Shown one piece after another: positions 34,924-45,204 of a stretch of 64,000 nucleotides of DNA; position 1 is the stretch's first letter; the number at the start of each line of letters is the position of its first letter. The stretch is taken from NCBI GenBank assembly GCA_015345905.1, contig JADDTR010000037.1, positions 62,001 to 126,000 on the forward strand. Reading direction: 5' to 3'. The notes beneath the pieces were generated by a model. It made no database searches, was not told where the DNA came from, and worked only from the letters and a program-made list of their open reading frames with translations. The position numbers and the translations under genes are program-made. Origin of the DNA: Aotearoamyces nothofagi. Its lineage: Eukaryota > Ascomycota > Leotiomycetes > Leotiales > Tympanidaceae.

Positions 34924-36497
34924 TGTTGAGCTATATCGTGCGCATAGTTCGCGCTCAAGTGCTGGCGGTATTAAATTAAGGTGAAGTGGAGATATAAGCC
35001 AAGGTATTTGAAGTGTTCCAAGATGGTGGAATAAAGTTCCCCAGAAATTTATTCTTAGAGCTCGAAGTTCCCGAAGAGCACTTCACATGGCCCAAGCTTC
35101 ACCGCGTCGCGCCTTGAGTTTCCGGTTCGCGACGGGGCAGCTCTCGCTCGCGCGCAGCTGCAATTGCGGCCCGGCTTGATAAAGTCTACGTACGATTGAA
35201 GCAATCTGATAGATAAATATACGCACCCCAACCCCTAGCACCTTACCATCTTGCCAGGGAAAGCGGCATAAAACTGTTGCCGTTCACGATAAACGAGGAT
35301 ATTTAGGCATCTTCATCTAGTGTTCTGTACGTACACGGCTATTACGAGGATAAAGAATATAGGCTAGGATTTTCAGCTTGCATATCACTGTCGACGAGAT
35401 TACTTTGGCAAACGCCTAGACAACGGTGCTGAAACAAAGGATGATCCCGGGAATCGGGTTGTTGGTGTAAATACGCATTAACAGGGGCGTAGCAATCATA
35501 ATCCTCGAAAAAACAAACTACAAGAGCGCATCATTGGTAACTGAGGTACGGATGCACGATGCCGGGGCTTTCCATATTCGCTTTGCAGGAGGTCCAAGTA
35601 ATAATGCAACATGGAGCGTAAAATTGCGTCTACTAAAGGGGCTGTAGGATATCCCATGGCTGCCTCGGGCTTTGCACTCTTGTAGGATTGGAATCAACGG
35701 CCATGGATGAGACCCTAAAACTCCAATAAGTGTAGCAGTAACGATGTTTTGTCTGAGGAGTGGCATCCATCGACAGTAGCACTGCAGAGACAGTCGTTTG
35801 TAAGTTCCCAATCCCTGTTCTCGGGTCGTCATGGTAGCAATCAATCTCAGTTCCAGATCGTGCTATCCCCGTGGCCGCTGCACTTTGCATGTCACGTGTG
35901 CCATTGCAAGAACCTGTCCCATTCTTACGTCCATTATCTCAATCTTTCAGCCTCGCCTTCGGACCGAGTAGACAGACATGGCGGATTACAGGGCTGGGGC
36001 ATGATATTTCTCTTATTGGTATGCACCCCAGGGTGCGCCGTGGTTGCTCAGTGGTACTTTGAGAGCAGCTCGCCCAGGTGATGTAGATATGTATATGGCA
36101 GCCTGAGTGCCTGGGGATATTCTCAGGCTCTGCAGCGACAGGCCCTCCTGATGTGCTGATCGCCGAATTTCTTTTCTGCCCGAGGCAGAAACTATCTTCC
36201 GAGACCGATCAGGCTGGGAGCGCTAGCTTTGTGTGCTCGGGTTTGGCGGCCGCAAATCGCAATGGCGATAAATATTTTTGGAGGGGTTACGAAAGTGACG
36301 AGTCATAGCAAACTATCTACAATTGTATCTCAATCAGCTCTCCTACAACAAACCTACTGCGCAGATAGTCGAGCTTAAATACCCGCTTCGCTGTCTTCGT
36401 ACTTTATTCTTGCTCGCACCTTCGTTTAGGACCGCCATTAGTAACTGGCCTTCTCGTGCAACCCTACTGTTGTGGTACCTGAAGACTCCTATCCACA
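34924..36497. promoter_or_regulatory. Divergent intergenic region Net1-like / HIS1
   Basis: About 1.57 kb holding both promoters. Besides a GCN4/CPC1-like site near HIS1 (36296-36305), I see no gene or repeat. Several frames of about 100 codons (35518-36081) lack family resemblance. Confidence 0.45.
36296..36305. promoter_or_regulatory. Possible CPC1/GCN4-type site upstream of HIS1
   Basis: The sequence TGACGAGTCA lies 193 bp before the HIS1 start. Its right half (CGAGTCA, reverse TGACTCG) differs in one base from the TGA(C/G)TCA consensus bound by the bZIP regulator of amino-acid biosynthesis. The position before an amino-acid gene supports it; one mismatch and one copy weaken it. Confidence 0.35.
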
Positions 36498-37718
36498 ATG
36501 GATCTTGTAAATCAGTAGGTCATCCTCTATTGAAAAGATGCCACAGACCTCCTTTTTGAATTCTCCAGCTAACGGGCCCACAGCCTCGAGGGAAGGCTAC
36601 TGTTCGCGGTGCCCAAGAGTGAGTAACTCCCATTCGCAACCTTTGACTGTCCACTCACTTCTTCTAAGAGGGTCGACTACTTCAAGCTTCACTCAATCTT
36701 CTTGAGGGCGCCGATATTCAATTTAGACGGGAGTCACGACTGGACATTGCGCTCGTCAAGAACCTACCGATCGCGCTCGTCTTCCTTCCCGCCGCCGACA
36801 TCCCAACTTTCGTCGGAGAAGGTCGGGTCGATCTAGGAATAACTGGGGCGGATCAAGTAGCTGAGCACGACGCAGGCGTAGCAGCATTAGCAAGAGAAAG
36901 AGCCGCGTCTGGGAAATCAACACCGATCGAAGATGAGGTACTTGAAATGGGCGTCGAGCAAGTCCTGGATCTTGACTTTGGAGCATGTAGATTACAAGTG
37001 CAAGTCCCGGTCCGAGGTCAATACATAACTCCAGCCGATCTTATTGGCAAGAACGTCGGCACGAGTTTTGTCCGGTTGGCCGAAGATTACTTTGCAAGGT
37101 TGGAGAAAGAGGCGGATATCCGTAATGGCGAAATACCATCAAAGAAGAAGCTCAGAACGAAGATTGTTGAGTTAAGCGGTAGCGTCGAAGCTGCCTGTGC
37201 ACTAGGTGTTGCAGATGGAATTGTTGATTTAGTTGGTATGAGTGTTAAGCACTTAAAGAAGACCTCTGCTGACCTTTTGCGTAGAATCCGGAGAGACAAT
37301 GAAAGCCGCTGGTCTAAAAGCCATAGACACTGTGGTCTCGAGTACAGCAATCCTCGTGAAGTCGCGGAACCCATCAAACCCAGCAATGGTTGATCTGATT
37401 GCATCACGGATAAAGGGAGTTATTAGTATGTTTTACTGTCTAGCCCTCGGAATTTTTTGTGCATGAGCTAATTGAAATCCAGCTGCGCAAAAGTTTGTCC
37501 TATGCCAGTACAATGTCGAACGAACAAACCTGGCAGCAGTCAAGAAAGTAACACCAGGAAGACGTGCACCTACAATCAACGCTCTAGAAGAAGAAGGCTG
37601 GTTGGCTGTGAGTGCTATGGTAGAGAAGAAGAGGATAGCAACGGTAATGGACGAGTTGACGAGGATAGGAGCCACAGATATATTGGTTTTGGAGATCGCA
37701 AATACTAGAGCGCCTTAG
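36498..37718 (+). CDS. HIS1: ATP phosphoribosyltransferase
   Basis: Catalyses the first, feedback-controlled step of histidine synthesis: ATP plus PRPP to phosphoribosyl-ATP. Five exons: 36498-36514, 36584-36618, 36669-37235, 37285-37425 and 37483-37718; introns of 69, 50, 49 and 57 bp; 331 residues against about 300 in yeast. The two first exons are tiny (17 and 35 bp) and rebuild MDLVNHLEGRLLFAVPKKGR. Further motifs: RRESRLDIALVKNLPIAL, GEGRVDLGITGADQVAEHD, the PRPP-loop-like ASSTAILVKSRNPSNP area (reads VVSSTAILVKSRNPSN), and the C-terminal regulatory domain with YNVERTNLAAVKKVTPGRRAP. It is a long-form enzyme. Single long frames miss it because each exon changes frame. Confidence 0.96.
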
Positions 37719-38195
37719 ATGTGATACTATAGGTTCCTCAGAGATAGAGATGCGTAGAGTTCCCTTGGATAAAATGTACGTAGATCTACTATTAGTAATT
37801 GTTGCCGGCTTCCACATAGATAAAAGCATCTATCTAAATAGACCATGAAAACTGAATCAATTCTGCCTGCCAGTGTCACGCTCCTGTTCAGTTGCAAGCT
37901 GTCACGGGGAGCCAGCCAGCCACTTCTACCTACACCCCTCTATGCGAAAGACGAGCGAGAGCGACTACGAGTACGGGTGAGTACGAGTTTACGGGCACTG
38001 CGGTTCAGCAAGGACGCAGCCCAGCCGTGTGGCGCGTACCGCACTAAGCATCGGGGGCCGAACATGCCGACTCCGAACCACAGCCTTGCCAGCGTATTCA
38101 TCAGCGCCAACTCACCCAGCTACATATAATCGTTATCTGGACATCCCCAGATATACCGATCTAATGTAACAGCATCAAAGAACTCCCCAGTCACA
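37719..38195. other. Intergenic HIS1 / small membrane protein
   Basis: About 0.5 kb: HIS1 3' region, then the promoter of the next gene. Nothing else recognised. Confidence 0.45.
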
Positions 38196-38789
38196 ATGGC
38201 TACACAACAGCCTCGAACAAGCTTCTCTAGAGGAGCGTCCTCATCTTCAACTGAAGCACCAAAGGATTCTACAGTTACCAGAGTAAGTCGTTGATCTCAC
38301 TCCCCCGAGGTGACCGGACGGCACATCCTAGCTACTTATTAGGATATTGCAAGCCTATGCTGATCATTATGTCAGCTCTTCATCACACCTCTGGTATTCA
38401 TCTCCTTCCTCCTCTCTCTCGCGCTGGTCGATATCCGGAACAGTTCTATGAGAATCTACAAGCACAGCTCGTCGCACACTGCACCTGCAGCCGGTATTCT
38501 GGGGCGGGTGAAGCAAGCATTACACTTTTGTATCTACAAACAGCATCCATACGCCTACATCAAGTCGCCGAATGAGGCAGGGCGGGAGAAGAGCGGGGGA
38601 CCGGCTGCGGGGAACGAGCCGTGGCACCTGAATACAAAACAGAGGAAGATCATCAGGATGGAAGTGACGGATGCTTTCGAGCTCCGGAAATGGGTCGTGG
38701 CTGCGCTCCTGGCAGGATGGCTGGCGCTGAGCGCAGCCAGTATATATCTGGCTCGATGGAGTTGGAGGCTGTGGAGGGCGGGGATATGA
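38196..38789 (+). CDS. Small two-helix membrane protein, unknown function
   Basis: I do not recognise this family. Two exons, 38196-38282 and 38376-38789, with a 93 bp intron (GTAAGT donor, GTCAG acceptor), give 166 residues. After a Ser/Thr-rich start of 29 residues comes a strong hydrophobic helix (LFITPLVFISFLLSLALV, about residues 30-47), a hydrophilic middle with a Cys (about 50-130), and a second helix near the end (WVVAALLAGWLALSAASIYL) followed by basic/aromatic residues. Splicing joins helix 1 precisely to the Ser-rich start, which supports the model. Likely an integral membrane protein of an internal compartment; topology and role are unknown. It is in the same orientation as HIS1. 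Confidence 0.65.
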
Positions 38790-39489
38790 GGGGCTTGGGG
38801 TTTTCTAGGATATGTGGTGTTACAGGCAAAAGATACCAATCGGATATGGAGTCACCGGTAGAGGATGAAATGCTGGACGGGACGTATAGAAATATGCGCA
38901 GGTTGGGGAACGGCGAGGAATCCCTTTACTCTACTGGCAATTCAAAACTGCGACCTCTTGACTATATGAGAAGCGGCATATATGCCAAAGGCAACATATA
39001 TATAATGTACCAATCTACGATATCAGAATATTGAATAGCTACGTGATAGGTGTGTTATCGCAGCCACGAGCAAGCGGCGCGCTCACCCGCTCGCCGACGT
39101 ATGCCAATTCTGCAGTCCGGGAGAAAAAGGCCCTGCACCGCGCATGTACAGTATCCACCATACCGGTAGCTGCAAAATCCGGCACAGCAGGACATGTACT
39201 GCTACAGCTGGGCTTGACGGGTTCTGGGAGAAAAGAGCACGGTGGCTGGGGGAGGGATGGGTGGGTGGGTGTTGTTCTTTTATAGCGCTGTAGTACTGGT
39301 TGCAAGTGATGGATGGGCCTTTTTTTTTTTTTGGATGTTCCTCGCTCTTTGGCTCGGAAGCGTGAACCCCCCCCCCCCCAACCCCTTTTTCTGTATGTGT
39401 CTGGCTGGACCTGCGAAGGAGGAGGCCGGGATGATGGCTTGGCAATTGGCGAGGTGGGAGGACTGTTATGACGGTGGGGATACTGCAGC

Positions 39490-39560
39490 AGGGGAAGGAA
39501 AGGAAAGGAAATGAAGTGAAATGAGAAGAGAAGAGAAGAAAAGAAAAGAAAAGAAAAAGA
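39490..39560. repeat. Purine-rich tract (gaaag/gaaaa repeats)
   Basis: About 70 bp of nearly pure A/G on the + strand, made of ggaaag, agaag and aaaag units. Such mirror-like purine tracts can form triplex DNA; no function is shown. Confidence 0.8.
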
Positions 39561-40013
39561 TGCCGGCAAACGTTTACCAGAGAATCGCTCGGTGCTGGTG
39601 GAAGGACGAGATGGCGACAGGGCTATAGAAGAGCAACACGTACTGTACATCACAGCAAGGCTAGCCCACCAGCAGCCGCAGCCGCAGCCTCCAGCCTCGC
39701 CGTTCTCCTCCATCCCAACACACACGCGCCCAAAAAGCTTATAATACACCCCCTTCCAAGTCACGGCCCCCCAGCGACACGGCCTCCCACGTCCGTTCCG
39801 TTGCAGGCCCAGACCAACACGCAGTATCTCGCCTGTCGTCTGTCGTCTCACGAGCGGATCCCGCATGGGGGGGGGTGGAGCGCGGGATCACGTGTGGCTA
39901 TAAAAAGGAGCAGCCAGGCCCGCTCGTGGCCGCGTCTCTCTCCGCTCGTGTCTGCACGATCAGGCGCGATGCGGCGTACAATTGCGGGCCGGGCGGGGCC
40001 TGGTTAACCTTGC

Positions 40014-40042
40014 CGTACCGTACCGTACAGGACCGTACAAGT
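40014..40042. repeat. GTACC-type pentanucleotide repeat, copy 1
   Basis: Tandem ccgta units (ccgtaccgtaccgtacagg). Two further arrays of the same type lie at 40758-40798 and 41113-41169. Confidence 0.85.
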
Positions 40043-40757
40043 ACAACAGCGCAGTCAGTATACTGGTAGCAGCCCTCCCGTGCAGGAGGAACACGGTACC
40101 CGCGGTCTCCCGTCTCCCCGTCTCCCGTCTCCACGACGTGCGGCACGAAACGCGCACGGCACCGATGGGGGGGGGGGGGGGAGCAGGGCTGTTGCTGTTA
40201 GGTACGGCTGCAGAGCTGGGTTGGAATGGGAGTGGAAGTGGGACGGGCCAGAAAATAAGCAGCTGGGGAAGGCCGGCTGGGAGGCGAGGGATGGAGAGAG
40301 GGGGGGGGAGGGAAGGGGAGGGAAGTGTGCGGGCTAGGGAGGTAGTTGGTACTGTATTGATTGGTACTGTGCTGTATGATACTTGTGCTGTAGCTGCCTG
40401 CCTTACAGTGAAACATCGAGACAGCTCAGTGTGCTGCAGATACATCCGCACAGGCAGGAGAGAGAGCCAGCCGGGCCACCTCCAGCCACTGGCACAGAGC
40501 AAAGCAAGCAGCAGCCAGCCAGCAGCCAGCCAGCAGTCCAGCAATCCAGCAGCCGTAAAGGGCAGATCGCCGTCGCCGGGCCCCGGGGGCGAGTCAGCTC
40601 TGCCGCCCGTCCAGCGCCGCCGTCGCAAAAACCCAGCCAGCGAGCCAGCGAGCCAGCGTCCCGCCCGCCGAGCGAGCAAGCAGATCCCCTGCCACGCCTG
40701 CCACGCCTGCCACGCCCCAGCCCGCCGAGAAACTGGCTGGGCTGGCAACCGCTACGC

Positions 40758-40798
40758 TGCGGTACTGTACGGTACTGTACGGTACGGTACGGTACAGA
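40758..40798. repeat. GTACT/GGTAC pentanucleotide repeat, copy 2
   Basis: Alternating ggtac and tgtac units over about 40 bp. The unit is close to self-complementary (GTAC), so the array can fold back on itself. Confidence 0.85.
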
Positions 40799-40853
40799 AC
40801 ACCCCAGGCACTGAATCCCCGCGGCGCCCTTCCCGCCACCGCTGCGTGCCCGC

Positions 40854-40987
40854 CAGCACAGCACAGCACAGCACAGCGGCCGTGCCGATCTCCTCCAGTG
40901 TCTGTGTGCTGTGCTGTGCTGTGCTGTGCTGTGCTGTGCTGTGCTGTGCTGTTCTGTTCTGTTCTGTTCTGTTCTGTTCTGTTCTGT
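40854..40987. repeat. Inverted pentanucleotide arrays: (GCACA)n, then (TGTGC)n and (TTCTG)n
   Basis: A short (cagca)n array at about 40854-40877 is followed, after some 28 bp, by its reverse complement (tgtgc)n at about 40905-40950, and then by (ttctg)n to 40987. The first two can pair as a hairpin. The last array is the reverse complement of the microsatellite at 7233-7266. Confidence 0.9.
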
Positions 40988-41112
40988 CCGGGCGGGCTGG
41001 CGGGCGGGCTGGCGGGCTGGCGGGTTGCGCAGGAAGGAGGGCAGGCGAGCGAGTACGACGGCGAGTGACGCTGGCTGGCTGGCTGGCTGTGGTGTGTAGT
41101 GTAGTGCAGTGC

Positions 41113-41169
41113 AGTGTACTGTACTGTACCGTAGTGTGTAGTGTACTGTACGTACTGTACTGTACTGTT
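41113..41169. repeat. GTACT pentanucleotide repeat, copy 3
   Basis: Degenerate tgtac/tgtag units over about 57 bp, the third array of this type within 1.2 kb. Confidence 0.8.
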
Positions 41170-41180
41170 CCATGCAGGGC

Positions 41181-41231
41181 CGAGAACGAAGAACGAAGAA
41201 CGAAGAACGAAGAACGAAGAACGAAGAACGA
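41181..41231. repeat. 7 bp tandem repeat (cgaagaa), about seven copies
   Basis: Near-perfect tandem copies of cgaagaa. The 7 bp unit is not a multiple of three; the region is non-coding. Confidence 0.93.
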
Positions 41232-42134
41232 GAGGGCTTCCCCACCCGCTCCCTCTCTGCCGTACTGGCAGCTGCTGGGCTGCTGGGCAGAGAACAGTGC
41301 GGTAGCAGTAGCAGTGCACAGCGCATCCTGCCGCTGCCTCGACGCCGTCCCTGCTCCTCCTCCGCCTCCTCTTATTCTGCCTCTTGTTATCCTTCTCTTC
41401 TTCCTCTTCTTCTTCTTCTTATTCCTCTTCTTCTTCTTAATCCTCTTCTTCCTCCTCCTCCTCTCCTCCTTCCGCCGACCACAGCGGCACCACGCTGCGC
41501 AGAAGCCATCCCACCCCGTCCATTGGCCCCGTACCCGCCGCGCAGCTCTGGGCTCTGGCAGCAGCTGCAGCGTCCTCTTCGCGCTCGCTAGCCGCCAAAC
41601 CCGCCAGTCTCGCCCTGCCAAGGCGCCGGAGCGGAGCAGCCAGCGCTGCCGCAGCCTGGAAAGCGAGGGAACCGCCTAGGGAACAGCCTAGAGAGGGAGC
41701 CAGGGCGACTTGGAGCGGGAATGTGGTTCTTCCTCCACAGCCAACATTATCCAGCACAATCCACCACAGCACAACCCACCACAATCCACCCTCGTTGTGC
41801 ATCCATCCGCAGTCCGCAGAACACGCCTCGACGGCACCACAACAGCTCAGCCAGCACCGACACTCGTTACAGTATTCTCCTGCCGTGCCCTGCCTTTGCT
41901 CCTCGTCCGCCGCAGCCGTCCTTCCCTTCGTTCACGGCCTTCGCAACGCGACCGCCAGGCATTGTTCGCGACAGAAATTAACCCAATCTCTTCCGGGGCC
42001 GCCGTCATTTCAGCCCTCGTCTTGAAACGTCAACACACCGCTCCGCCGCTGCCCGTTCTCACTCAACCGGCACCATAGCTACCTTACGAAGGTCCCTCAC
42101 TCCGGAGCACTCCCTCGGCTACAACGAAGATGCG

Positions 42135-44393
42135 ATGACCCTCAACCACTCCGCAGAGGAGAACATGCATAGCGGCGGCATCCCCGGATCGCCGCCCGAT
42201 CTTTCTTTGAGCAGCTCGAAATCCTCCAAGTCCTCCTTCCACTCCTACCAGTCGGACGACAACAGTATCCTCGCGGATGTCGCCCATTTCGAAGAGATCG
42301 GCCTGGACGACGATGCGACGTCGGAGCGTGAGATGGGAGACTTCGTCGAGGAGCTGCCCAACCCGTACTCTGCTACCTACGCTACCGACCTGCGGACGTT
42401 CAAACGCGCACCCAGGTCCAAATCACAGATGGCAAATCACAGGGAGAGGGAATTGACACACGGGCAGAGCCGGCCTCCATTTCCTAGCCTGCGAGGCCAG
42501 CCTCGAAATAATAGCTGCGAAGGGAACGGGCTGGGATTGATGCCAGCGACGACAAAGTCGCGGCGGGGACTGGCTAGCCCTTCGACTCCTGCTCTCGGCA
42601 TGATGGGCAGTCGACATCGGAGCGTGAGCCCGAAGCACCTCGTGAGCTCCCACAGCGTGCAACCTTCTCGGACCACTGCTTCACCACGCCTCCGTCGAGG
42701 AAGCTGGCAGTCGAATCGCGAGCGAAAGACTGCCGAAGAAATCGAGCGAGAATATGACGAGGAGGATGGTGACGATGTACCGGATGACTATGCACTCGAG
42801 AACGTGCCCATCTCTCCTCGACCCCCGAACGAGCGGACGATCAGCCTGCCATCTACCCCGAACCGACCGCGAAGAGAGAAGGAGAAGACAAGGCGGGCTG
42901 GGAATGGTACGCCGGCCTTTCCTGTTGCACAGGGATCCTTGAAAAGCCCGGGCAGCCCAAAGCCACCGCTGGGAAATAGAGGGATGAGCATGGGTCAATT
43001 CCCAATAAACCACGACGGCTTCGGTCGAGCACCTCGGGCAAAGAGCTGGACTGTTGCACTGTCTGATCTGAACGAGGAGGCACGAGCATTGTCTGAAGCT
43101 CTCGAGGCCCACGCCGACGAGCAGAAGAGCAACCCAAGCCAGCGTCGGAGTGTGCCAGCTGCGAAGGAGAAGCAACGTGCCAAATCATCCATGGCAGAAC
43201 TCCCCCCCGTGCGGAGGAACAATGTCATGATTGATCCCTTGCCAGTATCCAGAGAGAAGCTTGCCGTCTTGTCGCGTACGCGGCCCAGCTGGCTCCCCCC
43301 TAAAGACCCGATTGAAGAGAGGCGTCATCTGCGGGAGTACCAACGGATGATGGCCATGTCCATGGAATCGGATCGTAAACGCGAAGCTCAGAACCGGTCG
43401 AGGGTGACACATAAGGACGAAACCTCGAGCTCGCTGCTGAGGATCTGGGAAGAGCATGTCTTGCCCAACTGGGAGGCGGTGATACCCATGAAACGGACAA
43501 GAGAGCTGTGGTGGAGAGGAATCGCACCGCGTTCCAGAGGAACAGTCTGGCAGCGGGCTGTGGGCAACGGGCTCGGCCTGACGGATACATCATACCACGC
43601 TGCCCTCACTCGTGCGCAGGACCTGGAGAAGGTGCTTGCCATGGGAGGCGGAGACGAGGAGGACAAGAGAAAGGGGGAGTGGTTCAAAGCCATCCGAAAG
43701 GACATTTCTCACACATATCCGGAGCTGAGAATTTTTCAACAAGGTGGACCGTTGAACGAGGCGTTGGTGGATGTCTTGAGAGCATATGTGGTATACAGGA
43801 GTGACGTTGGATATTTGGAGGGCATGAACGTACGTCATGTCATGTCTATGAATCTAGTAACACTGCTAACGTCTTTACAGAACACAGCAGCCCTCCTCCT
43901 TTTGAATCTCCCTACCCCAGCCGCAACATTCTCTACCCTCGCAAATCTTCTGAACCGCCCTCTTCCTATGAGCTTCCATACCCGCGATACTGGTGCCTCT
44001 GCCAAAGCGCATGGCCTCGTTCTCGATACTCTGGCGGCGAAATTTCCTAAACTCTACAGTCATCTGTGTGCGGCAGATTCCGATATTCATTTTGACACGC
44101 AGCCGCGCCTCTACCTCGATCTTATATTCTCTGGCCTGTTCACGCAGTCTCTCGACCTGGATGCGGTGACGAGGCTATGGGACGTCTGGGTATTTGAAGG
44201 CGATGCTGTGCTCGTCAGGGCAATGATTGCGCTTCTAGGACTTTTAGAGAGCAAGCTATATGGCGCTAGCACGAGAGACGGGGTCATCGAGGTGCTCAAG
44301 AACGGGATGACTACTGGTGGAGAAGACCATTGGATGAAAGCCGTCAGAGACGCCGGACGAGAGCGAAAGGGCAGCTCGCCCATCATATCCTAA
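42135..44393 (+). CDS. TBC-domain (Rab-GAP-like) protein, divergent catalytic fingers
   Basis: Protein with a C-terminal TBC domain, the fold of Rab GTPase-activating proteins. Two exons, 42135-43829 and 43881-44393, separated by a 51 bp intron; 735 residues. The intron is a multiple of three without a stop, so it looks coding by frame alone, but it has GTACGT, GCTAAC and TTACAG splice signals and interrupts the domain. Residues 1-400 are disordered, Ser/Pro/Arg-rich. The TBC part covers about 440-720 (RELWWRGIAPRSRGTVWQRA; NEALVDVLRAYVVYRSDVGY; LYLDLIFSGLFTQSLD; RLWDVWVFEG). The Arg-finger motif IxxDxxR reads IRKDISH at 520-526 and the Gln-finger YxQ reads YLE at 560-562, so both catalytic residues are replaced. 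This fits a scaffold role or a divergent fungal subfamily. Confidence 0.9.
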   Translation: MTLNHSAEENMHSGGIPGSPPDLSLSSSKSSKSSFHSYQSDDNSILADVAHFEEIGLDDDATSEREMGDFVEELPNPYSATYATDLRTFKRAPRSKSQMANHRERELTHGQSRPPFPSLRGQPRNNSCEGNGLGLMPATTKSRRGLASPSTPALGMMGSRHRSVSPKHLVSSHSVQPSRTTASPRLRRGSWQSNRERKTAEEIEREYDEEDGDDVPDDYALENVPISPRPPNERTISLPSTPNRPRREKEKTRRAGNGTPAFPVAQGSLKSPGSPKPPLGNRGMSMGQFPINHDGFGRAPRAKSWTVALSDLNEEARALSEALEAHADEQKSNPSQRRSVPAAKEKQRAKSSMAELPPVRRNNVMIDPLPVSREKLAVLSRTRPSWLPPKDPIEERRHLREYQRMMAMSMESDRKREAQNRSRVTHKDETSSSLLRIWEEHVLPNWEAVIPMKRTRELWWRGIAPRSRGTVWQRAVGNGLGLTDTSYHAALTRAQDLEKVLAMGGGDEEDKRKGEWFKAIRKDISHTYPELRIFQQGGPLNEALVDVLRAYVVYRSDVGYLEGMNVRHVMSMNLVTLLTSLQNTAALLLLNLPTPAATFSTLANLLNRPLPMSFHTRDTGASAKAHGLVLDTLAAKFPKLYSHLCAADSDIHFDTQPRLYLDLIFSGLFTQSLDLDAVTRLWDVWVFEGDAVLVRAMIALLGLLESKLYGASTRDGVIEVLKNGMTTGGEDHWMKAVRDAGRERKGSSPIIS

Positions 44394-44925
44394 GACCTGG
44401 CTAGACGATAGGTCCCCAGTTGAGGAACTGACTGGACGATGACATTGTTGGGGACATTGTCTTCTATAGACGTTGAGCTGGAAAGACGACGAACGAATGA
44501 TGACTGCGAAGATAGATAACTCGGTGTACGGGCTGCACCCTATCCGTGCCCCCTTAGAGATAATTTTCCTTTCTTGTCTAACCCACCGGCTAAACTCGCG
44601 TGGTTTTGTGTTGACGGCAACCGGGAGGGTTCTTGCTGGTGTATTATGGATTCCAGCCGAACAGACGTGGCAGCGAGTTCATCCCCGTTCGGCTGGGGGG
44701 GGGGTTTCTTGTTGTTAATCACTCCACTACTGCTGCTGCTGTTGATGTTGCTGCTAGTACCATTGTATGGAGTACAAATGCATGGGACGGAAGCGTAGGC
44801 ATTTTTCTTCTTCTTCTTCTTTCTCTTCTTCTGCGTAGATACTCTCTTGGATAATGTATATGCTCACGCTGAATACCTGTGTCGTCGCTGCTGCTGATGA
44901 CTGGTGACTGATGACCGACGGCGAG

Positions 44926-45095
44926 AAAAAAGATGCCGTGAAACTGGATGCCATGCCCGATATCTAATAGCCTGCTATAGTGATGTGACGTGACGATCAG
45001 AAGGAAGAAGATGCCACGAAACTGGCCCGGAACGAGGGCGTGCCATGCCCGATCGAATCTGATAGCCTGCTACAGTGATGTGACGTGACGATCAG
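44926..45095. repeat. Imperfect direct duplication, units of about 75 and 95 bp
   Basis: Copy 1 (44926-45000) and copy 2 (45001-45095) share the opening 'agatgcc..gaaactgg', a middle 'gccatgcccgat', 'atagcctgctaYagtgatg' and the end 'tgacgtgacgatcag'. Copy 2 carries about 20 extra bases. The array lies downstream of the TBC gene and just before the AT-rich island. Confidence 0.9.
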
Positions 45096-45204
45096 CCACG
45101 ATCTGGGAGAGAGGGGAGGGGGTGGCTGACTCTTGCCTAGCTGGAGGGAGATGCGGCTGGACGAGCTCGCTCTTTCTCCTTGCTGCTGCTGCTGCTTGCT
45201 GCTT

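Larger units (their letters stand above)
38790..42134. other. Gene-free GC-rich stretch dense in simple repeats
   Basis: About 3.3 kb upstream of the TBC gene. It holds homopolymers (T-run near 39322, C-run near 39368, G-runs near 40168 and 40305), a purine-rich tract (39490-39560), GTAC-type, TGTGC/TTCTG and cgaagaa arrays, and a (CTT)n-like pyrimidine tract (41385-41475). Frames up to 565 codons are open on both strands, but their products are pure repeat translation without domains, so I call none of them genes. The last 400 bp probably contain the TBC promoter and leader. Confidence 0.6.
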
